From JBBDWK01 sp040902885 (GTDB lineage: Bacteria; Acidobacteriota; Terriglobia; Bryobacterales; Bryobacteraceae), in the NCBI GenBank assembly GCA_040902885.1, contig JBBDWK010000098.1, positions 11,644-75,643 on the forward strand: a stretch of DNA of 64,000 nucleotides, read 5' to 3'. Within the stretch, counting starts at the first letter, position 1. Every line of letters starts with the position of its first letter. Positions 36,004 to 44,315 of this stretch are shown one piece after another. The notes beneath the pieces were generated by a model. The model saw nothing but the letters and a program-made list of their open reading frames with translations, was not told the origin of the DNA and did not search any database. The translations under genes were made by a program, and so were the position numbers.

Positions 36004-36031
36004 GAACTGATATTAATGAACTGATGTTAGT
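36004..36031. promoter_or_regulatory. Two tandem 14-bp repeats, candidate operator
   Basis: GAACTGATATTAAT (36004-36017) is followed directly by GAACTGATGTTAGT (36018-36031), with two differences. The array ends two bases from the -35 box of the third Oar promoter, the same geometry as at 25666-25695 though the sequence is different. Confidence 0.5.
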
Positions 36032-36060
36032 GAGGCCGAATGACGGAGGTAATCACGTGG

Positions 36061-36078
36061 CGTGGGCTTCAGCCCGCG
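36061..36078. repeat. Short palindrome of the GTGGGCT-AGCCCGC type
   Basis: CGTGGGCT and AGCCCGCG form an eight-base stem with one G-T pair around TC. The same core occurs in both arms of the compound palindrome at 53137-53274, so it belongs to a dispersed repeat family. Confidence 0.55.
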
Positions 36079-36097
36079 AGGCTTTTTCAACAAGTTC

Positions 36098-36322
36098 TTA
36101 GATGCGGTCGGACTCTTCAGGCTCGACGTCGGGCACCTTGTCGAGCACGGCCAAAAACTTGTCGCGGCTGCCGCGCGCGGCCCTTTGCTTCAGGCGGTCC
36201 CACGCAACCAAGTGTTCCGAGAAGGTGGACGCGAAAACCTCATCAACGGAAACCTGCTGCGCCTCGGCAATCTTCGCCGCCTCCCTGTACAACTCCTCAG
36301 GCACGCTAATGCTAACGGTCAT
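36098..36322 (-). CDS. Antitoxin-like small protein paired with a PIN toxin
   Basis: 74 residues. The N-terminus MTVSISVPEELYREAAKIAEAQQ looks like a ribbon-helix-helix DNA-binding strand and helix, and the rest is charged and helical (FASTFSEHLVAWDRLKQRA). ATG 36322 has AGGAG seven bases upstream and overlaps the PIN gene stop by four bases. The toxin gene is upstream of the antitoxin, the reverse of usual VapBC order. It probably neutralises the PIN protein and represses the pair. Confidence 0.75.
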   Translation of the reverse strand: MTVSISVPEELYREAAKIAEAQQVSVDEVFASTFSEHLVAWDRLKQRAARGSRDKFLAVLDKVPDVEPEESDRI

Positions 36323-36738
36323 TTCCGGTCTCCTAACATCAATAGGAACTCTGAAGGAGCTTTGACTGACACTCCCAGGCGTTCCGACGCCCCGAAGTCC
36401 CTTGTATTGTGGGTAATGATCATGGCTCTGCACTGCACCGCCACTTCCAGAATACGTTCATCGTCCGGATCGCGCAAATACGGCCGCTGCCGAAGGACAA
36501 ACGGAACCAGGTTCGAGGCGGCGAACAAATAGTCCAGGAGGTCGTCTACTTCTGCTTCGCCGAAATCGGGCAACATCCCTGTGCGCTTGAGGACGTCTTC
36601 GTATTCGAGGGCCAGAGCCACTGAGATGTTCAACCGCCAATCGCCCTCACCGATGGATCGTACCAATCGATAAGATGCACCTCGCTTTGATCGAAGCGCC
36701 GCCACCAGCACGTTGGTGTCGAGAACGATCTGACGCAT
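36319..36738 (-). CDS. PIN-domain toxin (putative ribonuclease)
   Basis: 139 residues. The PIN fold is visible from IVLDTNVLVAALRS (first catalytic Asp), through EYEDVL (Glu) and DPDDERILEVAV (Asp cluster), to ITHNTRDF. PIN toxins are Mg-dependent RNases. The gene follows selB on the same strand by 18 bases and overlaps the antitoxin gene. The family is the COG1569/TIGR00305 type rather than a classical VapC, by motif order. Confidence 0.85.
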   Translation of the reverse strand: MRQIVLDTNVLVAALRSKRGASYRLVRSIGEGDWRLNISVALALEYEDVLKRTGMLPDFGEAEVDDLLDYLFAASNLVPFVLRQRPYLRDPDDERILEVAVQCRAMIITHNTRDFGASERLGVSVKAPSEFLLMLGDRK

Positions 36739-36756
36739 CTTGGCAAGTCCACGCTT

Positions 36757-38607
36757 TCACAGCACAATCCGCTCATCCCCCTCGCGGCGCGTCACCTTCT
36801 CCCGATCCAGAAACTCCAGCAGCGGAATGGCATACTTGCGCGAGATCCCCGTCCAGTCCTTGAAGGTCGCCACGTTGAACCTACCGCCCCGATGCGCGCT
36901 CAGCAGCTCGCGCAGGCTCAGGATGGCCGCCTGATGAAAGACCAGGTCTTCTGTCACCCGCACCAGGCGCTTCTCGCGGATAAGAATCTGCAGCAGAGAC
37001 CGCGCGCGCGCCGCCTCCACTCCGGACTTGGCGAGTACTTCGCTCACGCCCGGCACTTGCAAACCCGAGCTCTCGAACGCCGTTTCAATCGCCGCCCGCG
37101 CCTTTTCTTCGTCCTGCTTCAGCACCAGCCTATGCGTCGCGTGACGGATCACCTCGCCTTCCACCATCAGCTCCTTCAACCCGGAGAGAAGCGCGTCCAG
37201 CAGGAAGGGCGGCGAGCCCGGCAGCATGCGGTCGCGCAATTCGGTACGCGTCACCCCCGGCAGCAGCGGATTCTTGCGGTGGAAGTCGCGGACCTGCGCC
37301 GCCAGCCGGAGGCACGCCGCGCGCATCCAGGCCGCGTCCGCCAGCCAGCGGTCCAGCAGCACGAAGCGGTCGGAGCGCGCGATGCCGGTCAGTTCCTCTT
37401 CCAGCAGACCGGTCCGGGCGATCAGATCGCCAAAGCCCATGCCGTGCCCAGACTCCCGCACCAGAATCGCCACGCGCTCGTCCGGAGCGGTCTGGTGCAG
37501 CAGCTTGAGCCGGTCGGGCTCCGGACTTCGTCCCACAGCCGCGTCCACCATCGCGCCGCCGCCGATGGTCACCACCGGGGAGAACATGCGGACGATGAAG
37601 CGGTCCCCGGGCAGGATCAGCGTCGGCTCGCGCAGCACGATGCGCGCGAACGTGCTGTCTCCCGGTTTCAGAGCGCTCATCCCGCGCGGCAGCCGCACCT
37701 CGGCTTCAATCTCCGCCGAGCCGCTGTGGAAGTGCACCGGCGCGCGATGCTTCAGCGGCTTCGCGGACGGAAGCAGGTCGAGCTTCACGTCGATGCGATC
37801 CAACGCCCGCAGGATGCCCGGCTCGGAGAGCACCATGCCCCGGAACAGCTCGCTCGGATCGGCGTCGGGAAGGTTCAACGCAGTGCGCTGCCCGGCCACG
37901 GCGCGCTCGGCCGCTTCGCCGTGCACCTGAACGCCGCGCACGCGATAGCGCCGCCCGCCCGGATGAGCCTCGACTTCCCGTTCCCGGCCAACGGAGCCGG
38001 AGAGCAGCGTTCCCGTGACCACCGTGCCGAAGCCTTTCATCGAGAAGGCGCGGTCCACCGGCAGCCGGAAGTGCCGCGCCACGCTCTTACCGGAGACTTC
38101 CGCCGCCGCGCGCTCGAGCTCCTTCCGGAGCGTGTCCAGCCCTTCGCCGGTCCTGGCGCTGACCGCAACAACCGCAGCGCCTTCCAGGAACGAGCCGGTA
38201 ACAAACTCCTCCGTTTCCAGCCGCACCAGGTCCAGGATGTCGCGGTCCACGAGGTCGGCCTTGGTCAGTGCCACAATGCCTCGCGGAATCCCCAGCAGAC
38301 GGCAGATATCGAAGTGCTCGCGCGTCTGCGGCTTGATCGACTCGTCGGCGGCGATCGCGAAAAGCACCAGGTCGATGCCGCCTGCCCCGGCGAGCATGTT
38401 CTTCACGAAACGCTCATGGCCCGGCACGTCCACGAAGCCCAGCCGCAGCTCCGGGGTCAGCTCGAGATGCGCGAAGCCGAGGTCGATGGTAATGCCCCGG
38501 CGTTTCTCTTCCTCGAGCCGATCCGCGTCGATGCCGGTCAGCGCTTTCACCAATGCGGTCTTCCCGTGGTCGATATGCCCGGCCGTTCCGACGATAATGT
38601 TCTTCAT
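36757..38607 (-). CDS. selB: Selenocysteine-specific elongation factor SelB
   Basis: 616 residues from ATG 38607. GTPase motifs are complete: GTAGHIDHGKT, GITIDLGFAH, DVPGHERFVKNM, LTKADLVD and VSARTGEGL. Domains 2 and 3 follow, then about 250 residues of C-terminal winged-helix repeats that bind the SECIS RNA (last one near TFKDWTGISRKYAIPLLEFLD). SelB carries selenocysteinyl-tRNA to the ribosome at UGA codons. Its start codon overlaps that of the divergent VWFA gene. The selD gene, itself needing SelB, is 5.7 kb away. No selA or Sec-tRNA gene was seen in the window. Confidence 0.95.
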   Translation of the reverse strand: MKNIIVGTAGHIDHGKTALVKALTGIDADRLEEEKRRGITIDLGFAHLELTPELRLGFVDVPGHERFVKNMLAGAGGIDLVLFAIAADESIKPQTREHFDICRLLGIPRGIVALTKADLVDRDILDLVRLETEEFVTGSFLEGAAVVAVSARTGEGLDTLRKELERAAAEVSGKSVARHFRLPVDRAFSMKGFGTVVTGTLLSGSVGREREVEAHPGGRRYRVRGVQVHGEAAERAVAGQRTALNLPDADPSELFRGMVLSEPGILRALDRIDVKLDLLPSAKPLKHRAPVHFHSGSAEIEAEVRLPRGMSALKPGDSTFARIVLREPTLILPGDRFIVRMFSPVVTIGGGAMVDAAVGRSPEPDRLKLLHQTAPDERVAILVRESGHGMGFGDLIARTGLLEEELTGIARSDRFVLLDRWLADAAWMRAACLRLAAQVRDFHRKNPLLPGVTRTELRDRMLPGSPPFLLDALLSGLKELMVEGEVIRHATHRLVLKQDEEKARAAIETAFESSGLQVPGVSEVLAKSGVEAARARSLLQILIREKRLVRVTEDLVFHQAAILSLRELLSAHRGGRFNVATFKDWTGISRKYAIPLLEFLDREKVTRREGDERIVL

Positions 38608-39553
38608 GAGGGTTCTCGCAAATGCCCTGATCTTCATGCTACTACCGGGCAGCCTCGCCTCCGCCCAGGAAGCGGACACGCCCGTGTTCCGCGCCGGCAG
38701 CTCGCTGGTGCGGGTGGACGTGCAGGTGATTGGCCGCGGGGGGCGCGTGCTCGGCGACCTGCAAGCCGAAGACTTCGCGATTTACGACGAGGGGCAGGCC
38801 CGCGAGATCGCGCACTTCGGCCGCGAATCCGAGCCGCTCGATCTGCTGCTGCTTCTCGATGTGAGCGGCAGCATGCGGCGCTCCATCGAGCGGATGGCGG
38901 AAACCGCGAGGCTGGCCCTGCGGCAACTGCATCCGGACGACCGCGTGGGTGTGATGCTCTTTGCGCGGCAGATCGAGGTGTGGGAAGAGTTCACGAAGGA
39001 CTTCGCTCTGGTTTCGGACGGGATGAAGGACGCCGTCAAGGAGCGCGGCCTCGGCACGGGCACGGCCATCAACGAAGGCTTGCTCGCCGCCGCCCGCCAC
39101 ATGGGCGCGCAGCCGGTACGCGGACGCAGAGCCATCCTGATCGTAACCGACAACATGGGCCTCAACTACCGCGTCTCGGACGAACAGGTGCTCCGCGCGC
39201 TTTACGCCGCCGACAGCGTGCTCAACGCCATCCTCATCGGCAAGCAAAAGCATCCCGATCCGGCGCCACGCGGCGCAGTGCTGAATCCCGACTTCACGCC
39301 GCCCGACGTGTTCAAGCTAGCCGAGGAGTCCGGCGGTGAAGCGCTCGAAGCGGGCAAAATCGGCGAGACCTTCGCGCAGATGATCGAACGCATCCGCGCG
39401 CGTTACAGCTTGCACTATGCGCCTCCGGAGGACTTGGGAGAAAGCAGCTTCCGGCGCATCCGGGTCGAACTGACTCCGCAAGCCCGCCGGCGCCACTCGT
39501 CCGCGCGCATCCGCGCCCGCGCGGGCTACTATCCCGGCCGGATGCTACGCTAA
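38606..39553 (+). CDS. Secreted VWFA-related domain protein with intact MIDAS
   Basis: About 315 residues. A signal peptide (MRVLANALIFMLLPGSLASA) is followed by a short beta domain (VRVDVQVIGRGGRVLGDLQAEDFAIYD) and a VWFA domain with the DVSGS metal-binding motif. This is the VWFA-related family common in Acidobacteriota, of unknown role. The start ATG lies across the SelB start codon on the opposite strand (CATG), leaving no intergenic promoter. It ends five bases before the carboxylase gene, suggesting an operon with it. Confidence 0.85.
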   Translation: MRVLANALIFMLLPGSLASAQEADTPVFRAGSSLVRVDVQVIGRGGRVLGDLQAEDFAIYDEGQAREIAHFGRESEPLDLLLLLDVSGSMRRSIERMAETARLALRQLHPDDRVGVMLFARQIEVWEEFTKDFALVSDGMKDAVKERGLGTGTAINEGLLAAARHMGAQPVRGRRAILIVTDNMGLNYRVSDEQVLRALYAADSVLNAILIGKQKHPDPAPRGAVLNPDFTPPDVFKLAEESGGEALEAGKIGETFAQMIERIRARYSLHYAPPEDLGESSFRRIRVELTPQARRRHSSARIRARAGYYPGRMLR

Positions 39554-39558
39554 TCGAA

Positions 39559-41100
39559 ATGAGTCGAATCGAGGAGCTGCGCCGGCGCCGCAAAGCCGCC
39601 GAGGAGGGTGGCGGCGCGGAACGGCGCGAGCGCCAGCACCAGGAAGGCAAGCTTTCCGCGCGCGAGCGCATCGACCTGCTGCTCGACGAAGGCTCCTTCG
39701 AGGAGCTGGACAAGCTGGTCACCCACCGCTGCCGCGACTTCGGGATGGAGAACCAGGCCATCCCGGGCGACGGCTTCGTCACCGGATACGGGCGCATCGA
39801 CGGCCGGCTGGTCTATGTCTTTGCGCAGGACTTCACCGTATTCGGCGGCTCGCTTTCCGAGGCTAACGCACAGAAGATTTGCAAGGTGATGGATCTGGCT
39901 CTGAAGAACGGGGCGCCCGTCATCGGACTGAACGATTCGGGCGGCGCGCGCATTCAGGAAGGCGTGCTTTCGCTCGGCGGCTATGCCGACATCTTCCTGC
40001 GCAACACGCTCGCCAGCGGCGTAATTCCCCAGATCTCCGCCATCATGGGGCCTTGCGCCGGCGGCGCGGTCTACTCGCCCGCCATCACGGATTTCGTCTT
40101 CATGGTGGAGCGCACCAGCTACATGTTCGTCACCGGACCGGAGGTCATCAAGACCGTCACGCACGAGGACGTCACCAAAGAGCAGTTGGGCGGCTCGATG
40201 ACTCACAACAGCGTGAGCGGCGTGGGCCACTTCGTCGCACCGGACGATGCCGAGTGCCTGCGCACGATCCGCGCCTTGATGGCTTACCTGCCGGGAAACA
40301 ATCGCGACGATCCGCCGCGGCGGCCGACCCTCGACCCCATCGACCGCATGGATGCCGAGCTGGACACGCTCGTGCCGCGGGAATCGAATCTGCCGTACGA
40401 CATCAAGGACATCGTTCACCGCGTGGTGGACGATGGCGAATTTCTCGAAGTCCATGAGCACTTCGCGAAGAACATCGTGGTGGGTTTCGCGCACATGGAC
40501 GGGCGGCCGGTGGGGATCGTCGCCAACCAGCCGGCGCATCTGGCGGGCTGCCTCGATATTGCCAGCTCGGTGAAAGGTGCGCGCTTCGTCCGCTTCTGCG
40601 ACGCTTTCAATATTCCGATCCTCACCTTTGAGGACGTGCCGGGCTTCCTTCCCGGCACCGAACAGGAGTTCGGCGGCATCATTCGCCACGGAGCAAAGCT
40701 GCTCTACGCGTATGCCGAAGCCACGGTGCCGAAGATCACTGTAATCGTACGCAAGGCGTATGGCGGGGCTTACTGCGTGATGGGATCGAAGCACCTGCGT
40801 ACGGACGTCAACTTCGCCTACCCCACGGCCGAGATCGCCGTGATGGGACCCGAGGGCGCGGTCAACATCGTCTACCGCCGCGAGCTTTCGGCGTCCGAAG
40901 ATGGCGCGGCAATCCGGGAGCGGAAGGTGGCCGAGTTTCGCGAGCGCTTCGCCAACCCGTTCATCGCCGCCGAGCGCGGATTCGTCGACGACGTGATCGA
41001 GCCGCGCGAGACCAGGCCGCGCGTGATCCGCGCGCTGCGCATGCTGGAAAACAAGGTGGATACCATGCCGCGCAAGAAGCATGGAAACATACCGCTATGA
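39559..41100 (+). CDS. Acyl-CoA carboxylase carboxyltransferase subunit (propionyl-CoA carboxylase beta / methylmalonyl-CoA decarboxylase alpha type)
   Basis: 513 residues, the usual length. Crotonase-fold signatures are present: IGLNDSGGARIQEGV, GPCAGGAVYSPA, DVPGFLPGTEQEFGGIIRHGAKLLYAY and KAYGGAYCVMGSKH, which form the two oxyanion holes. It transfers a carboxyl group between biotin and an acyl-CoA. The biotin carrier and carboxylase subunits are not adjacent, so propionyl-CoA carboxylase versus methylmalonyl-CoA decarboxylase cannot be fixed. It overlaps the beta-lactamase gene by ATGA. Confidence 0.93.
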   Translation: MSRIEELRRRRKAAEEGGGAERRERQHQEGKLSARERIDLLLDEGSFEELDKLVTHRCRDFGMENQAIPGDGFVTGYGRIDGRLVYVFAQDFTVFGGSLSEANAQKICKVMDLALKNGAPVIGLNDSGGARIQEGVLSLGGYADIFLRNTLASGVIPQISAIMGPCAGGAVYSPAITDFVFMVERTSYMFVTGPEVIKTVTHEDVTKEQLGGSMTHNSVSGVGHFVAPDDAECLRTIRALMAYLPGNNRDDPPRRPTLDPIDRMDAELDTLVPRESNLPYDIKDIVHRVVDDGEFLEVHEHFAKNIVVGFAHMDGRPVGIVANQPAHLAGCLDIASSVKGARFVRFCDAFNIPILTFEDVPGFLPGTEQEFGGIIRHGAKLLYAYAEATVPKITVIVRKAYGGAYCVMGSKHLRTDVNFAYPTAEIAVMGPEGAVNIVYRRELSASEDGAAIRERKVAEFRERFANPFIAAERGFVDDVIEPRETRPRVIRALRMLENKVDTMPRKKHGNIPL

Positions 41101-41987
41101 GAAGCGCTCTGGCTTTCGCGGCTCTGTTGAACGCGGGCCTCCTGCAGGCCGCCGACCACACTGTCGCCAGCCTGCTCGAAGGCAAACTGGTGGCCGCCCT
41201 GCAGCGTTTCGATGAGAAGTTCGCCGGCGCTCTGGGCGTGGCGGCCATCGATCTGGAGACCGGCCGCGCCTTCTCCGTCAATGGCGATGTCGTCTTTCCG
41301 CAAGCCAGCTCCATCAAGATCCCCATCCTGATCCGCATGTTTCAAGCCGAGCGCGCCGGCGAGTTCCGGTTTTCCGACACGGTCACGCTCACGGAGAAGG
41401 ACATCGCGGGAGGCAGCGGTCACCTGCGGAATGCGATCCTCAAAGGCCCCGTCGCGCTCAGCATTCTGGAGCTGGTCACGGCCATGATGGAAACCAGCGA
41501 CAACACGGCCACCAACAAGTGCATCGAGATGGTGCGCATGGAGCGCGTGAACCGCACGCTGGACGAGCTGGGTTTCGTTTCCACGCGTCTGCGGCGCCGC
41601 ATGATGGATGCCGAGGCCGTGGCGCGCAGCGAGGAGAATATCTCCACGCCCCTGGAGATGGCCCGGCTGGTGGAGCGGCTGTATAGGGGCCGCATCATAG
41701 ACGAGCGCGCATCCGCCGGCATGATCGAGATCATGAAGAAGGTGAAGGGCGGCATGAGCGCGGGAGTGCCCAAAGGGACCGCGACCGCTTCGAAGACCGG
41801 CGGAGTTCCCGGCGTGAGCTGCGAAACCGGCATCGTCTACCTGACGCGACGCCCGTTCGTATTGAGCGTGATGTCCACCTATATCGGAGAAGGGCAGAGT
41901 CCCGTGGAAGCTGTCACCCGGATCGTTTACGCCCATTTTGAGAAGCTCGCCAGGGCCAACCGTTACGGGCACCGGATTTCGCAGTAG
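41097..41987 (+). CDS. Class A beta-lactamase-like serine hydrolase
   Basis: 296 residues with a signal peptide (about 1-18). The active-site triad motifs are in order: SSIK (Ser71, Lys74), SDN (134-136) and KTG (233-235). The omega-loop Glu expected between SDN and KTG is less certain; Glu173 in MDAEA is a candidate. Class A enzymes hydrolyse beta-lactams through an acyl-serine. It is co-translated with a carboxylase gene, so it looks chromosomal and intrinsic rather than part of a mobile cassette. Activity on beta-lactams is an inference. Confidence 0.88.
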   Translation: MRSALAFAALLNAGLLQAADHTVASLLEGKLVAALQRFDEKFAGALGVAAIDLETGRAFSVNGDVVFPQASSIKIPILIRMFQAERAGEFRFSDTVTLTEKDIAGGSGHLRNAILKGPVALSILELVTAMMETSDNTATNKCIEMVRMERVNRTLDELGFVSTRLRRRMMDAEAVARSEENISTPLEMARLVERLYRGRIIDERASAGMIEIMKKVKGGMSAGVPKGTATASKTGGVPGVSCETGIVYLTRRPFVLSVMSTYIGEGQSPVEAVTRIVYAHFEKLARANRYGHRISQ

Positions 41988-42011
41988 TTTCCAGAATGAG
42001 AGAATCTTGAC

Positions 42012-42845
42012 ATGCTGATCATCGACACTCACGCCCACATCTACTCGCCGGATGAGAAGAAGTATCCGCCCATCGAGAAGCCGCTGCGGCCGCCAGGTGG
42101 AAAGGGTTCGGTGGAGGACCTGCGCAAGGAGAGCCAGGCTAACGGCGTGCGGGCGGTATGCGCCATCCAGACCAGCACCTTCTACCGCTGGGACAACCGC
42201 TACATCCGCGACTCGAGCCGCGCCAACCCGGACTGGATCGCCGGGGTGTGCACGCTCGATCCCGACGATCCGCACAGCCCCGGCCTGCTCCAGCGGCACG
42301 CACGCGAGGACGGGCTGCGCGGCATGCGCAGCATTCCGGGGCGCAGCCGAAGGCTCGACGATCCGGGGGTGCGCGCGTTGTGGAAGACCGCGCTCGACGA
42401 GGGCATTGTCATCAACGTGCTGACCAATCGGGACAAGACGGAGGAGCTGAGTACGCTGCTGTCCGCCTTTCCGGCGCTGCGCGTGGTGCTGGACCACTGC
42501 CTGAATCTCAAAGCAGGCTCGAGCGAAGAGGCTATTCTCGCGGATGTCGTGCGGCTCGCGCGGCACAAGAATCTTCACGCCAAGCTGACTTTTATTCCCA
42601 CGGGCAGCGCCGGAGGCTACCCGTGCCAGGACATGCACGCTTCATGCATGAAGGTGATCGAAGCCTACGGCCCGGAGCGCTGCATTTGGGGCAGCGATTT
42701 TCCGTGCGAGCTCTGGACGCCCAAGGTGAGCTATGCGGAGCACCTGCGTATCTTCACGAAGGATCTGGCACTGAAGGACGAGGCCCGCGCCGCCATTCTT
42801 GGCGAAACCGCCCGCAAGCTTTGGTTTCCGAAGCTGAAGACATAG
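42012..42845 (+). CDS. Amidohydrolase-family (Amidohydro_2) metal-dependent hydrolase
   Basis: 277 residues. The barrel opens with IIDTHAHIYSP (His-x-His) and later shows VVLDHCLN (His), and IWGSDFPCELW (Asp), the metal and catalytic residues of this TIM-barrel group of lactonases and decarboxylases. No signal peptide, so it is cytoplasmic. It lies 24 bases after the beta-lactamase gene and probably shares its transcript. The substrate is unknown. Confidence 0.85.
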   Translation: MLIIDTHAHIYSPDEKKYPPIEKPLRPPGGKGSVEDLRKESQANGVRAVCAIQTSTFYRWDNRYIRDSSRANPDWIAGVCTLDPDDPHSPGLLQRHAREDGLRGMRSIPGRSRRLDDPGVRALWKTALDEGIVINVLTNRDKTEELSTLLSAFPALRVVLDHCLNLKAGSSEEAILADVVRLARHKNLHAKLTFIPTGSAGGYPCQDMHASCMKVIEAYGPERCIWGSDFPCELWTPKVSYAEHLRIFTKDLALKDEARAAILGETARKLWFPKLKT

Positions 42846-42850
42846 GCAGG

Positions 42851-43771
42851 CTATCTTCCCAGCGCCGCTTCCACGTGCGGGGCCAGGGCCTGATAGGGCA
42901 TCTTTCCAGGGTGGTAAAGGCGCACGATTCCTTTGCGGTCGATGAGGACCAGCGTGGGCGTGGTGCTTACGCCAAAATTCTTAAAGTTTTCCTCGCTCAC
43001 CGGCGTGCGCATGTCCGCCACAGAAGAGTAAAACTGCCGGCGAATGGAATCGATGTAAGGTTTTTCCATCTCGGGGGCCGCATCCTCGCCGCGCGCGGTG
43101 TAGCCGTAACGCTGCGTGGGACCCATGACGATCAGCCCCTTCTTTCCGTACGCGGACTGCAACTGCGCGAGAACCGGCGCCTGCCCTTTACAGTCGCCGC
43201 ACCAGTGGGCCCAGAAAAAGAGCAGCACGGCATTGCCCTTCAACTTCTCGACCGGCACTGGCTTTTCTCCGACCCATTCGGCCAGTTCCAACGCGGGAGC
43301 GGGCTTTCCTTCCAGGCTCAGGAGGTGAATGTTCTTCTGAATGCGCGTGCGGATGGAGGTGTCGCGCCACGCCTCCAGTTCGCGCTTCAGAAAGGAGACG
43401 GCCTCACCGCGCTCGCCGCGTCCGTCCATCACGTGGGCCTGGACTTCAATGGAAGCGCCCAGCGCGATCGGCAGATGCGCTTCGGCGTCGAGAGGCCGCT
43501 TTTTCAACTCGGATAAGGCGAGCTTGCGCGTCTCGGCGGCATAGGCGTCGGCCTTATCGAACTGCTTTTCCGCCAGCGCTCCCCGTCCGAGCCACGAAAG
43601 CGCGGCCAGCATCTCCGGGGTCACGCCGCCCCGGGAGCGATAGTCCGTAATGTGTTTCTCGCCAAGAGAAAAGTCGCGCTGCGCGATGGCGGCGCGGACG
43701 TCGGCAATGATGTTGCCAGTCGCCGCGAACACCGCCGAATGAAGCAGGAGGAGGGATACTGCCAGTCGCAT
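42851..43771 (-). CDS. Periplasmic TlpA-like thioredoxin-domain protein with an N-terminal helical region
   Basis: 306 residues from ATG 43771, whose signal peptide MRLAVSLLLLHSAVFA is clear. Residues about 20-155 form helical repeats. The thioredoxin domain carries WCGDCK in FFWAHWCGDCKGQ, a redox-active Cys pair, and a cis-Pro region near STTPTLVLIDRKG. It probably reduces disulfides outside the cytoplasm. It converges on the amidohydrolase with five bases between stops. The active site uses Cys, not selenocysteine. Confidence 0.88.
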   Translation of the reverse strand: MRLAVSLLLLHSAVFAATGNIIADVRAAIAQRDFSLGEKHITDYRSRGGVTPEMLAALSWLGRGALAEKQFDKADAYAAETRKLALSELKKRPLDAEAHLPIALGASIEVQAHVMDGRGERGEAVSFLKRELEAWRDTSIRTRIQKNIHLLSLEGKPAPALELAEWVGEKPVPVEKLKGNAVLLFFWAHWCGDCKGQAPVLAQLQSAYGKKGLIVMGPTQRYGYTARGEDAAPEMEKPYIDSIRRQFYSSVADMRTPVSEENFKNFGVSTTPTLVLIDRKGIVRLYHPGKMPYQALAPHVEAALGR

Positions 43772-43863
43772 GGAGACAGGATAGCAAGGCAGGCGGCCGG
43801 CGCGCCGCCTGGGAGACGAGGTTCTCGTTATAATCGTTGGGTTCATCGGATCGAGGGAGTCGC

Positions 43864-44268
43864 ATGAAGACAGTTCTGATCGCCGTGGCGCTGGCGACGG
43901 TTGCATTTCTGGTGGGCTTCGTCCCGAAGTACTTCGAGAACCAGGAGCTTCAAGCGGCTCTGGAGCGGACACGGACGCAGCTGGAGATCTCATCACTGCA
44001 CAGCCAGCTCGGAATGATTCTGATCGAAATTGAGCGCAATAACTTCGGAAATGCGCGCGAGCGTTCGACGGTCTTTTTCAACCAGCTCCAGAGCGCCGCG
44101 CAGCAGGCGCAAGACGAGGCGATCCGGCGGCGTCTGGAGGAAGCCCTGCAGCGCCGCGACGAAATTACCTCGGACCTGGCGAGTCTGCGGCCCGAGACCG
44201 CCGACAAGATCCGCGAGATGTACATTAGCCTTTACGACGTCGCCACGGCGGGTCCGGGCAGCCCTTAG
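43864..44268 (+). CDS. Small membrane-anchored coiled-coil protein
   Basis: 134 residues from ATG 43864, with GAGGGAG upstream. One N-terminal membrane helix (ALATVAFLVGFV) is followed by a mostly helical, charged region suited to a coiled coil. No known domain is recognised. It is directly upstream of selD on the same strand. Confidence 0.7.
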   Translation: MKTVLIAVALATVAFLVGFVPKYFENQELQAALERTRTQLEISSLHSQLGMILIEIERNNFGNARERSTVFFNQLQSAAQQAQDEAIRRRLEEALQRRDEITSDLASLRPETADKIREMYISLYDVATAGPGSP

Positions 44269-44276
44269 GAGGACCT

Positions 44277-44315
44277 ATGATGGTGACTGGGAGAACATGG
44301 CAACCAAGAAGTTGA
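44277..44315 (+). other. Possible 12-codon leader ORF overlapping the selD start
   Basis: AGGAGG at 44267-44272, the strongest ribosome-binding site in this intergenic stretch, precedes ATG 44277 (or 44280), which opens a frame of 12 codons closing at TGA 44313-44315. The selD ATG at 44297 lies inside it in another frame with only GGGAG upstream. It may be a leader that couples ribosomes to selD, or coincidence. Confidence 0.35.

Noticed and set aside
36892..39339. 815-codon open frame on the plus strand
   Set aside because: It runs antisense to selB and into the VWFA gene in another frame, has no domain pattern, and is explained by the codon bias of a GC-rich genome.
39550..42638. Long minus-strand frames of 510 and 588 codons
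   Set aside because: They are antisense to the carboxylase, beta-lactamase and amidohydrolase genes, all of which have complete catalytic motifs.
42851..43771. Thioredoxin-like protein as another selenoprotein
   Set aside because: Its active site is WCGDC with ordinary cysteine codons and no in-frame UGA.
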